Positions 20,901 through 31,298 of a stretch of DNA of 64,000 bases are shown in pieces. The position numbers and the translations under genes are program-made. This DNA comes from Oryzias latipes (Eukaryota > Chordata > Actinopteri > Beloniformes > Adrianichthyidae): assembly GCF_002234675.1 (NCBI RefSeq), contig NC_019860.2:11406586-11470585 (forward strand), given 5' to 3'. Within the stretch, counting starts at the first letter, position 1. Each line of letters opens with the position of its first letter. Under the pieces are notes generated by a model. It searched no databases. It was given only the letters and a program-made list of their open reading frames with translations, and was not told where the DNA came from.

Positions 20901-23900
20901 ACCCTTTGACTTTCCCCAGCAAAAGAGGGCAAAGAAGAGATGGAAAAGAGGTGGACATTAGAAAAGAAAAGGGATGAGCAGGAGTTAAAAAAAAAGAAAA
21001 AAAAAGTCTAGTGTGCTCTCTTCATCAGGCATTTGCGTGAGGTTATTTCTGATTACTTAAACCCAAAAGAAATTTTAATAAAAATGATAGAAAAGAAGCA
21101 AAATGTAAAAAGTCGGTTTGGAATCAACCATTGGACTGTTTATGAGAATTGGACCCCTCTCCCCTCATGTTCCAAACAGGAAATACCTACTGGCTCCAAG
21201 ACGCTGAAATTCTATAGATTTCTATAGAGAAGTAAAGAGCGATTACTCAGTCATATTTTTCATAATAACCATTCTTGCTCTGCTACTCTTTTATTTACAT
21301 CTTCTTGATAATCATTTTTTCTATATGATATATTTTCTGTAGTTAACTAAACTGACCAATCAGATGCCTCAATAAAAGTATGCGGTCTCATTTTGACCGT
21401 TCAAAACGTTTGATTGACAGGTTTCATGGAGCTCACTTTCAAATGGTAGGGGGTGTGGCCTTCCAAAAATCTCATTTATATTTGGTGAGGGGGGTTCCCA
21501 TAAAAATGTTGACTCTGACTGACTTGGACCAATCACTGCTTAGTGACTGGCTCCGAGATGTCAGCGTCTATAATGCCAGAAAAAGGCACCTAAATTGACT
21601 TCCTTTCATTGGAGCCGACTTTTCTATGGAGGATGTCACGCTTACTCATCACAGTTCTCTTAAACAGTCAATGGAATCAGCCCAAAAAATCTGCAGAAAA
21701 ACTGTTCTCCAATTTAACGTTGACTGCAGTTTTCATTTTCTGACACTAGATGTCACTAAAGTCAAATATAAAAAAATAGAAGAGTTGAACTATCAGGAGT
21801 TGTTTTTGCAGTTTTCATTTAACTACTGTTAGATTTAAAAAAAAAAATCTGCAGTTTTTTAACTTTATCAAATGATTTAGATCTGATCAAATATGAAAAA
21901 CCAAAAGACAGGAAAGCCAGGATAAATTGGAGATGATGACAATGATGTCACGATTGGCATTAAAGTGGGAGTCACCTTCAGTAGTGGAGACAGAGACAGT
22001 GTTTTATCTCCGGGGTCCATCTTCATCACGTGAGTCTTTCCAAGAAGAAAAAAAAAAAAGAGATGCTGAAAAAGGTCAGGCTTTTCTCGCCGTTTTGGAG
22101 CAGCAGAGAGTGTCAGGATGAACTCCGGAAGGTCTCACCATGTTGAGGAAGTCTGTCGTTTCTCCCAGACCTTTAACGCTGTCGGTGTCCGTCACAGACT
22201 CGACGGTGTCGCCCTTCTCGCCCTCGGTCTGCTCTGAAACGAGGCACAGCATGAATGTACCGCCAACACACAATCAATGACTAATTCTCTAAAACCTTAT
22301 GTTTTCTTTAAAGATCCAATCTGATGTAAATTGTGTTTATAACAAGTTCTGTTAGCATTCTAGCATGTCATGGAGGACATACATAAAGGAAATTAAGCTT
22401 AAAATTGCATTTCTGATTTTTTTCTTTATAAATCGTGACAGAAAAGACAGAAAAAAAATGCAGCTTGAAGGAGATTGTGAAGAAAAAAATGCACTGTAAG
22501 CTAGTGGGAGAGAAAGAAAACTCTCGGCGAAGAGGAAAGGAAAGGGGGGTGGGCTTGCTCTGAAACCAACAGTCCCGCCCTAAAATTTCTAATGAAGTCC
22601 TGCTGCTCTGCAGAAACTGTTCTAGAAAATTTAGGCTAAAATCGACAAAATCATAAATAAAAAGACCACTTTTACAATAGATCAAAAGATGATCGAAGCA
22701 GGACTTGTCTTTGGCAAAACACTATAAGATTTCAAAATAAAATACAATGAAAAACTGCTCATAGCGTTAGCAAAAAAATAAAATAGTAGCTAAGTTTTTT
22801 TTCAAAAAACATTTAAGGATGATTTTATTCCCCAAACAAACAAAATCAAACCAGTTTAGAAAACAGTCAAACCGAAACATAATTAAACTAATTATATAAA
22901 TAATACAGAAATAACTAAAATTAAAAAAGAAGTGATTAAAAAACAGTTCAAAATGTAAACGTAGTTACTGCTGATGTACGGATGTGTTTGGTACCCTGCT
23001 GGCTAGAGTCCGCACTGCGGTGGCGTTTGTCGCCGTTCGACACTTTTCTGTGGCTGAGTTCGGGTGGGGGCAGTCTGGGTGGGATGGTCTGGCTGAAGAC
23101 AGGAGGTGGAGGCTGAAGCAAGGCCGGCATCGTGGCGGAAATCGTACGAAACATGGCACCAAAATGGTCTGGAGATCGTTCCTGCTTGACAGGAAGCGGG
23201 GGAGCAATTTAAACACTTCCTCAGGATTTGCTGTGTTGATGCTAACGGGAAACACCCTACCCGCTCCCTCCTGCGAACCCGTGCGGAGAGGCTCCTCTGG
23301 AGGGTGGAGGAGCTGTTGGTGTCTCCCAGCATGTCCACGTACGGTTTCTCCAGCAGGTCCTGTGTCACGTCGTCGTCCTCTAGGGTCACGTCAGCGTGGC
23401 CGGGGCCCCTGGGTCGCGCAAACACGACCATGTGACAGCCGCCGCACGACACCTGGGTGGAGAAGGCACTTCAGAGTCACAGAAAGGATGGATGCCTCTC
23501 CACCGTCTGCAGTTTCTGAGGTTCAACTCCAACCGAAGACCAGTTTTTGGTCAGAACCCGCCTGATGTGAGGCTTTGGGAAAAACTCGAGCAGCGAATCT
23601 CAACATAAACTTTAAATTGAACGAGCTCTGTGAGAGCGTCAGCTCCTGCAGGAGATTCTAAACAGAGAGCATCTGAAATATTAAGAGTGTATTGATGCTA
23701 AAAAACAAAAACAAAAACAAAAAACACGTAAATAGAGGGAAGAAACCCAAACTTCACAATAGCACAATTTTTGAAAAATGTTAAACCATTTTTTTTAAAG
23801 AAGGGGGAAAAAAAGTACAAAAAAATGGAGAAAAACAAAAGGTGATCCATGCTTGACACCCACCGCCTGAACGTTGCATTCAAGGAAACGCGGACACAAA

Positions 23901-26900
23901 GTGGGCTTGAACTGGTTGGTGAAGTTTTCCTCCCCCAGGGCCAGTTTTCCATGTCGTCCATCTCCAAAGGTGTAGAGCAAACCATCGTCTGGGACAGAGT
24001 TTAGTTTTTCGGTCATCAGACGGTTCATTAGGATTTTTTTTCCTAGGAGGGCGTGGGGTGTTCACCTGTGATCACAGCCGTGTGGTTTTCCCCGCACGCT
24101 ACCTGGCACACTCGCCCTTTCTTGAAATGCTCGACCAACCGCGGCAGGCGGGACTCGAAAATGAACGTGCCGTGACCGAGCTGCCCGAACTGACCGAGGC
24201 CGAAAGTGAACACAGCGTCATCTGAAAAAACCATGAAAAACACAGAAGTGACTCAACCTCCTCTGGAAAGATGGAGTCATCCCACACTTTGATTCACTTT
24301 TTCAAAGCTCCACCTTTAATTTGACTCATTTGACTCATTTGACTTAAAAAAAAGTATTTTTTCCTTTTATCTTTTTTTTTTGTAAAACTCATTCAAAGTA
24401 TTTTGTCCTTTGACCCTAAATGAGATTTCAATTCGTGTAATGAATTAAAAAAAACAGGATATAGAAAATATTTAACAAAAGCTGAGAATAAAAGAAAACA
24501 TTTACAAACAAATACAACCACCCCAGAAAGATGGACTTATCCCACATTTTGTATTAGTTTTTTTCCAAGATCTGCCTTTAATCCAACTCCCAAAAAAGTC
24601 TGTATAAGGAATATTTTTTATTTTCTGATATTTTTTATTTTTATGGTTTAACATTTTTTAAAATAATTTTATCTCTTAATTATTATTTTTTGTCCTTTTC
24701 AGTCAATAAAAGCTTACTATCCCCCTTTCGTAAATTATATTTTAACGAATGCAATAATTAAAAAACAGAATATAGAAACGGTTTAAACAATTTTGAAAAA
24801 TAATAAATAATTAAAAAATTTCAAAATAACAAAAATAAAAACTGGAATATCAAAATTTAATGAAAATTCTATGAAAAAAAACAGACAAAAAATCTAAAAA
24901 GATAATAAAATATAACATAGAAAATGTATATATTTTAATTTGTACATTTTGTATCCTTTTCAGTCACTGAAAGAAAAATGTGATATTTTAGATTAGATTA
25001 TAATTCATGTAATTATTTAAAAAAGGAATATAGTAATTCTATTTACAAAATTAGAAAATTAAAAAAAATAACAAAAAGAGACTACAATATCTTAAAATCC
25101 AAAAATGAAAGAATTGTTTTTAACAATAAAAGATTTATAAAAAAAAATAAATCAAAATTTCATAAAATGTAAACAGGACAATTATGATTTAACTTTATAA
25201 TTTACAATATTTTAATAAAAACTAAACTAATAATGATATGTCATACAAAAAATGGTGCCATGTGATTAAAAGCTTGACTTTTAAGAGGGGAAATGAAAAA
25301 CTAACGCAAGTAAAAAATATTTTAGATTTATGTATTAAATTAAACTGAAATATTTAAGAGTTCTGTCTTTAAAAATAAGAATAATACCATTAATATTTAC
25401 CAAAAAAAAGTTAGTTAAAAGAACATAAATCTCTCCCCCCCCCCCCCCCCCCCCCCCTTCATGAGTGACCATCTCAGCAGGCTGCTTCGTGCTCACCTGT
25501 TAGCGCCACCGTGTGGCCGCCCCCACAGGCTACCTGCTTCACCGCCTCCTTGATGCTCTTCACCCTCTGAGGGACCCGATGCCCAGACAGCTGCTCGGTG
25601 CCGAGGCCCAGTTTCCCGCTGTCCCGCTCCCCGAACGTGTACAGAGCTCCGTCCACTGAAGAAAAAGGGAAAAAGTAACAGCTGCACACACCCCAGATTC
25701 CATGTGACGTTCATAATTTAAAACTGTTTTAGATATACTTAGATCTTAGAAAAACAATTTAGCAAATCATTATACCCTTATATGAGCAATTTTAACTTCA
25801 TACAAATAATTTTTCTTTGGTAAAAATTGTAAAAACTAAATCAACCAAACTATTTTTAGTGTTAAATTTTTCCGGTAAAAAAAAACAAAAAAAACTTAAG
25901 GTTAGAAAATATAAAAATGATCAGTTAATAAAAAATACAACATCAAAAATTAAGAAATGATGTAAGAAATGTATGATAGAAAATCATTTGAAATATATAC
26001 AGATTACAGATTTACAAAAATAAACTTAAAATAAATTCTTCATTGTAAAATTATAAATAAGAAAATGCAAATGAAAAATTACAATCATGGTTAAAAAAAA
26101 CAAAATAACCCAGTAGTCTTTTAATCAGGCAGTTTTAAGGCCAAATTTGAAAAAAAACGTCTGTTTTCTAGGACATGTTTTCTGCAGAGCAGCGGAAATT
26201 TATTAGAAATTCTAAGCTGTGGACAGGACTGCTGGTTCATGGTAAGCCTGCACCCACTTCCCGTCATCCATCTGTTTACCTTTTCCCCCGCTAGCTTAAA
26301 GCCCCTCACACGCCTACCCCTACATGACCAGAGCAACAAAAATAGCAAGAAGCTCTTTTTTTTAAACCACATTTTTTTATCTGCTCCTGATTCACAAGTT
26401 TCTTAGATCTTGACTCCCTTTATCAGAAAAATGACACCAGCACATGTTACAAACAGCAGAGTGGGTCTATAATCACACGTCTGGCAGGACAGCTGCTGAG
26501 GGGGGCTCACCCGTCACAAAGGCGGAGTGGTAGTAACCACAAGACACCCAGCTGACAGGCCGTCCCACGCCGACTTCCTGTGGCGAAGAAGCTTGGCTCT
26601 CTTTGCCCAAACCAATCTGACCCTCTGAGTTGTCACCCCACATAAAGAGTTTCCCGCTCACTGTGGCGGAAGAGCAAAAACGATCAGCACAAAGGCTACC
26701 ATGATGTGCAGCAATAAAACAACAATTTTCAGACTTTTCTGGATCCTATTTACTTACAAAGTCATTTTTCAAGTTCAGATTATTACAAATTACACAAAAA
26801 AATATGTCACTTGGATTTAAACAGATCTTTGACAGAAAAATATTTATACACCATAATTTAGACATTTCTATTTATTTTCAGTCAAATGTTAAAAGTAATT

Positions 26901-29900
26901 TAAAAAATATATAAATGTGACATAGTTGTGAAGAATGTCATAAGCAGAAAAACTTCTAAATAATTCAAAATGAGATTTGAAAAAACATTTAAAAATAAAA
27001 CTAAGATTTTTTTTTTAAATAAGACATTTTATCTGAATTCAGATACTTTTGTTTTGAAAGGTTATATTGTCACATACTTGTTTTTTTAGCCTTGTTTAAA
27101 AAAAGGTTAGGGATTAATAAACTGAAGAAAAATCCAGAGTAAGACAAAAGAACTTTTAGAGAGAAGCGTGGTCAGAATGACCTGTGAGGGCGGCGGAGGT
27201 GTTGGATCCGGCAGCGAGCATCTGGATCGCTCCCTGGGAGTCAAAGAATTCCACTCTCTGGAAGGATGTCTTTTCTTCCCAGTCGCCAAGCCCCAGCTGC
27301 CCCTCACTGTTGCCGCCGCACGCGTACACCTGTCCCTTTGCTGCAACCAAAAAAAAAAAAAACACATCCAACCAAACGCCGCCCTGAAGCAGAGCAGAAA
27401 TGCTCTGGACAGGCGACAAACCTGTGCAGATGAGCGTGTGGTTCCGTCCGCAGGCCACCAGCTTGATCCGCTCCGACTTCAGGGCTAAAACACAGCAAGA
27501 ATTCAGCAGCTTTGCAGGTTTAGAATTGAGGAGGGGGCTTTCACATTTACCTTTGACACAGGTGGGCTTGTTGACAGTCAGTTTGGAGCCAAGACCGAGC
27601 TGGCCCCAGTTGTTGCTGCCAAACATGAAGAGTCTTCCATTTTCTGTGGACATAAAGAAGCTTCCTTGAATGAAAAACATGGATTGAAGCAGAAGAGGCA
27701 TCAGCTTCATCCTCAGATCCAATCTGCCAACACGTATCTTTCCCTCTTTGAGTTAGATTTGAAAAGAACCTTTGAAACTTTGAAATTTACGCTCATTTTT
27801 TTAAGGTACAAACCTACAAGGAAAGCACAGATTTAAGAAAATAAATCTCATCATTTGCCCCAAAAATTCATATAAAGTTGAATTTTTTTGGCAAAAATGT
27901 GTCACAGTTCAGATTTACGAATGCAACAGAAGAGCTCATGCTTTCCTGAAAAGAATGAAAACTCAATCGCACAAGGTCTAATATAATCTAATATCAGCTC
28001 AAACTGAAAAAAATTGCTTGCTTGATTATGAAAAAAAACACAGAATTTCCTGAACTGTCTCAGATCTTACCTGTTATCAAAGCGGTGTGCTCATCGCCAC
28101 AGGCTATCTTGCGGGGGACGTCATTTTTAAGCCAAAATTTGCTGGGAATATTGTCGGAAAATTTGCTCTTTCCAAAAGTAAAAACCGCCCCCGATTCTGC
28201 AATAAAAAGAAAGAAAAAATCAATGTTTAATTGTGCTTAACTCGGATTCATTTTTACTCATCATTATTTTCCTCACAATTTACCCACATTTCAAGTTTAT
28301 GCCTTTGGAAAAATCAATGAGACTCTAGCTTTAACAGACCTTTAAAAATAAAAAAAAATTTGATCAATCGCGTTAGGAAAATCTTATTTTGAAAAACCTG
28401 TTTACTTCCTGTTAATTACTTGGATTGGTTTTACTGTACAAACCTGTCCTTAGGTGACCTTTAGTGACATATTGGCTCCAAAACATTAATTAAAAACTCA
28501 TTGAAACTTCGTATTATGTTAATAGTTTGAGCATCTATGCTTTGTAATGATTTAATCAATAAAAAAATACTACTAATAATAATATAATAGGCATGTGGGT
28601 GGAACAAGTATATACACAATCTAAACGTGTACATAGCGGCAACAAAGTGGGATAAAATTTGGTGGTACCCCACAAATATTTTGTCACCTATAAAATAAAG
28701 ACTTTTTTTTCAAAATTATTCATACACTTCACCCTGTCAAGCACTGTTTTTGGGCTAATATGAAAAAGGATTTGGACATAAACTGTTCATTTTGCCTTTC
28801 TTCACCAGGAACAGTGCCTCACCTTATTTGGTATGAGACTAATTTTGTAACACTCTAATTGTGTGTAAATTATACATTTTTCTATTAACATATTGTTTTG
28901 GATGATTTATTTAGTGAAAATGTAACACAAAGAAAATGTAGTTATTTTACTCATAGTTATGGCTAGATATGATATACACAGGTGTAAATAAGCTAACAAA
29001 ACTTAATGTTTTCTGTTTTTCAGAAAGAAATAATACTGTTAAAACGGATGAAGCTTGATTTCATTTGAAACTTTAGATAGTTTTTTTTCAACTTTCTGGG
29101 GAGATAATAATCAGTGTCATGATTGAAGTGTGATGGTCATGTGATGGTCTGTATGTACAATATTTGTCTATTAAAATTAGATGAAATCATATTAAAATAA
29201 GAAAAAAGGGAAACAAAAAAGCTAAATATAAAAACAATCAATTAATTTACCGATACGTTAAAAAAAATCAGGAAATTACAGTTCCTGTGGACCATTCACC
29301 TAACAGAAAATTTCTGAACATTCAATCCTTGCATCCAAAAACTAATTAAAGTAGTTTTACTGATTTGTGTTGGTTTTCTGGCTGTACTTTATATTCTTTT
29401 ACACATTATTTATGCAGACAAGCAGATCTTTCTGTGTTCTCTTATTTTGAAAATCCAAATTTAGAAACATCAAAACTTTCAACTGGATGGATGTCCTTCC
29501 AACAGAATGTGGGGTGTTTGGTGAAAACAATGACTAATTTCTCAAATTAAGCACGTTTGAAACAACTGTGATAGGTTTGGTGTTGGAAAATGGTCATGCC
29601 GCTCTCTCATGAATACTGTGAGATTTAGAAAATTAAAAAAAAAATAAACAGGAAGAAGAAGGAACCACAAAATTCTCCAAGAGGTTAATATAGCCATAGA
29701 AAACCAGAGATGTAGCCAGCACACGAATAATTGATACATACAGCTGTGGAAAGACATTTTGATGATGATGATGTATATAAAATTACCACCCAAAGCAGAA
29801 AATTGTTTTAGAAAAAAATTAGCTAACTTTCTAAAAACTCAACAGCTTTTTCCGGACAACACATTGCTCTCAATTTAGGGTTAGCATCCGAGCTAACTCA

Positions 29901-30059
29901 GAAACGTTAACCCGCGTTCGCACCGCTTACCCACATCTACTTTAATAAGTGAAAACAGTTTAGCCGTGATGTTAGAGGTAAAAACAAACAAATAAAACAA
30001 AGGCGCTGTCTTTTTTTTTTTTTTTTACCGGGTATGTCGTCCTCCGAGTCTCCTGCCAT
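17136..30059 (-). CDS. rpgr: RPGR, retinitis pigmentosa GTPase regulator
   Basis: RPGR is a ciliary protein of the photoreceptor connecting cilium; its RCC1-like propeller binds RPGRIP1. Exons: 30029-30059 ([10 protein letters not shown]), 28071-28196, 27551-27643, 27422-27484, 27182-27340, 26511-26660, 25497-25655, 24066-24221, 23864-23988, 23261-23452, 22995-23181, 22139-22233, then the terminal exon 19044-20909. All phases join and give 1133 residues (human ORF15 form: 1152). RCC1-repeat blocks are clear: [107 protein letters not shown] and [11 protein letters not shown] match the region after the propeller. Exons at 17872-17982, 17604-17828 and 17136-17270 supply an alternative C-terminus. 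The donor after exon 5 (GTCATT) is weak. Confidence 0.97.
18062..19020 (-). other. Noncoding interval between RPGR alternative exons and ORF15 exon
   Basis: AT-rich, with scattered poly(A) tracts. No exon with family similarity or good borders was seen. It should contain the 3' UTR of the ORF15 transcript and intron of the constitutive transcript. Confidence 0.5.
19044..20909 (-). CDS. rpgr: RPGR ORF15-type terminal exon (Glu-rich)
   Basis: This 1866-nt exon reads in phase 0 from the [11 protein letters not shown] exon. It begins with a basic, serine-rich part ([19 protein letters not shown], later [20 protein letters not shown]) and becomes an acidic domain rich in Glu, Asp and Ser from about 20150 down to 19200. 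Three exact-length 33-nt repeats near 19424-19522 encode an 11-residue unit of the type [11 protein letters not shown]. It returns to basic residues ([23 protein letters not shown]) and ends [13 protein letters not shown]. The human ORF15 C-terminus ends in a closely similar FWNNVLPHYLELK, which settles the assignment. ORF15 is the photoreceptor isoform region, and its Glu-rich domain is polyglutamylated in mammals. Acceptor could instead be 6 nt downstream (20903). Confidence 0.93.
   Translation of the reverse strand, partial: SKGKHDKTLTEQRQRKNRQPPNQSSFSSTSPSRKSGGEEGRRSHAPLSQSEQRWKKNKENLMVGVEKLQGRSKKMKTPSVSSAAMSESHPRAGQGKRQTSGVGRKQNLEARKSPESKLKKNKRPVEDEKSSASSRPSSEKINKPKQGVVLSKKSKNEKNRKASDKEEEPDAQKKSDLHMLATAASLAAGATFIQEMVSRSGSSSPSPSESRRRILQDSETKSGSKESDLDGAEPSRRSSVSINVIPAPRSPEQRTSQDEDELSLDQSEEETNSAAAQEEEDDEEEEESGRKSPDISEKNSASSDKDTVDEDDDDDDDEDTLQPEEADEEEKDESGAEEEEERTSGAIETEPESEERGSTSREAEEEDEEEEEGSSQETESKKRETETEEEEEEGDEGSEREEEEEDERETLKSSEENDESDEDEEEDTKEDDMEAESEEEEKSKDEDEDEDEEEESEEEEDEEEEEEDEEKESEEEEEDEEKESEEEEEDEEKESEEEEDEEVETGEEKEEESEGEKEEEGNEEEEQEIENEEEEQNTSSNEEDEEAEEEEVSDTDEEEEEEEEKEEEEEEIWKKKKSAGAKRQNVKSAPGRRGRSGGKGPTGGEEEEFWDDVLPQYLNLK
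20910..22138 (-). other. rpgr: RPGR intron 12
   Basis: Noncoding. Short + strand ORFs (for example around 21380-21600) show no family similarity. A short poly(A) run is at about 21838-21847. Nothing else recognised. Confidence 0.6.
22309..22710. mobile_element. MITE copy in RPGR intron 11
   Basis: Same family as 16293-16824: AAAGATCCAATCTGATG at one end, AGATGATCGAAGCAGGACTT at the other, and the internal CTGCTGCTCTGCAGAAACTG block. Diverged and partly deleted. Confidence 0.65.
24222..25434 (-). other. rpgr: RPGR intron 7, AT-rich
   Basis: 1.2 kb of very AT-rich sequence with recurring phrases (for example CATTTGACTCATTTGACT near 24325 and AGAAAGATGGA near 24268 and 24525), suggesting old internal duplications. 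No gene is seen. Confidence 0.55.
25435..25457. repeat. Poly-C run in RPGR intron 7
   Basis: About 23 consecutive C; on the RPGR strand a G run that starts about 39 bases after the donor of the 25497-25655 exon. Confidence 0.92.
25656..26510 (-). other. rpgr: RPGR intron 6 with a degraded MITE
   Basis: AT-rich. Positions about 26110-26472 resemble the interior and one end of the 16293-16824 MITE family (CTGCTCCTGATTCACAAGTT, CAGAGTGGGTCTAT). No exon was recognised here. Confidence 0.5.
26661..27181 (-). other. rpgr: RPGR intron 5
   Basis: AT-rich noncoding sequence without a recognised repeat. Confidence 0.5.
27644..28070 (-). other. rpgr: RPGR intron 2
   Basis: Noncoding; nothing recognised. 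Confidence 0.5.
28197..30028 (-). other. rpgr: RPGR intron 1
   Basis: 1.8 kb, AT-rich. Short ORFs on both strands have no family similarity. No repeat family with another copy in the window was spotted. Confidence 0.5.
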
Positions 30060-30150
30060 CACAGCGGGTCTTTAATCCGCTTAGCTTGGTTGCTGTGGAC
30101 GAATTGTTGTGTATGGTGACCACAACCCGGAAGTAAACAAAACTTCTCCT
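30060..30150 (-). promoter_or_regulatory. Likely RPGR promoter, ETS-type site
   Basis: CCGGAAGT at 30127-30134, a consensus ETS/GABPA-type site, lies 70 bases upstream of the RPGR start codon with no TATA box. This suggests a broadly active TATA-less promoter. Motif-based. Confidence 0.4.
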
Positions 30151-31103
30151 AGGCTACAAGAATGCCCGCGTGACACCTTAAAGGGCTGGCTTGCAGAGAT
30201 GCAGTTTTTTTTTAATGTTTCGAATAGGTACAGTACATGAACATACTTTTAAAGCAATTAAATTTTCTTTACTTTCTCAATACATTTATTTTTATTTGAA
30301 TTACGCTTTTTTAACAGACAGGCCTATCTATACCTAAAAAAAATGATATTTTTTTTTGTTTCAGTATAAAATATTGCCTCTTAGCTTATTTAAACTGGTT
30401 CAGAAACCTTTAAAAAATTGACAAAATGTTATTTCGACAAGTAATATTTATATGTCAGTAAGAAAAGGTCTGGGTTTTTTTCTATTGTTTTATATTTGTA
30501 GCTTCCAATTTGAAGTGTTTCAAAATAATCAACTATGTCATTAAAAAGATTCTAGTGCCATTAGTTTGTTTTGTTGCTTTGCTCTTAACATGTTTTCCCC
30601 CAAAAACATGTAGTGTCGTTTATTTAAAAGTTACAGTTTGGTTTGGGCTGAAAAAATGACAATGATTTTTAGAAATCGGTATAGAAAAATTTTAAAGTTT
30701 TGCTTTGTGGTCTGAAAAAAACAAACAAACAGACCTGCAATTCATTCACAAGGTTGTTGTTAGTGCTTTACAAAAAAAAATAAAACAACTAAAAGCACAA
30801 AGACAAAAATAACTCACAACAAATCACAATAAAAACACTTAGGTTACTTCATGGAAAATTGCAATTGAAAGGGCCTAAATTGTGCAAAATCAACTTTAAT
30901 TTTAATGTTGGACATATTTCACTGTTACAATCGGGCATTGTGAATTTTTGGATACACGAGGTGTCTGTTTGTATAAACTCCTTTTGTACTTGAGGCTAAA
31001 CTTTATTTCTATTAATTACATTTGTAATATAAAAAATAGTTCAATTTCTGTACACCGAAAAAAAAGGAAAGACAATGAACTGCCTAACAAATGTTACCAC
31101 AAA
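30151..31103. other. RPGR-TDP2 intergenic region
   Basis: AT-rich noncoding sequence between the RPGR promoter and the TDP2 3' end. Nothing recognised. Confidence 0.5.
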
Positions 31104-31109
31104 TTTATT
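31104..31109 (-). terminator. Candidate polyadenylation signal for TDP2
   Basis: Reads AATAAA on the - strand, 190 bases beyond the TDP2 stop codon. Confidence 0.45.
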
Positions 31110-31298
31110 AAATAAGTGTCGATTTTGCCACAAATTCAACCACAAATTATACTAAACGAAGCATTCAGACTTTGAGATTTTAATACAAACTCCACCTCAA
31201 TCAAGCAAATTAACCAACCATTAACAAGACAAAAGAATACATATTTTTGAAAGTTTGTAAGTAAAGGTGGACAATAAAAATGTTTAAAAAGTGTAATT

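Noticed and set aside
22948..23181. Reading RPGR exon 11 on into the intron (through [10 protein letters not shown]) as a continuous coding stretch
   Set aside because: The donor at 22993-22994 gives phase 1, which fits exon 22139-22233 exactly. The read-through lacks any family match.
22984..23608. + strand ORF of 193 codons at 22984-23565
   Set aside because: It lies opposite RPGR exons at 22995-23181 and 23261-23452, whose frame is fixed by homology and splice phase.
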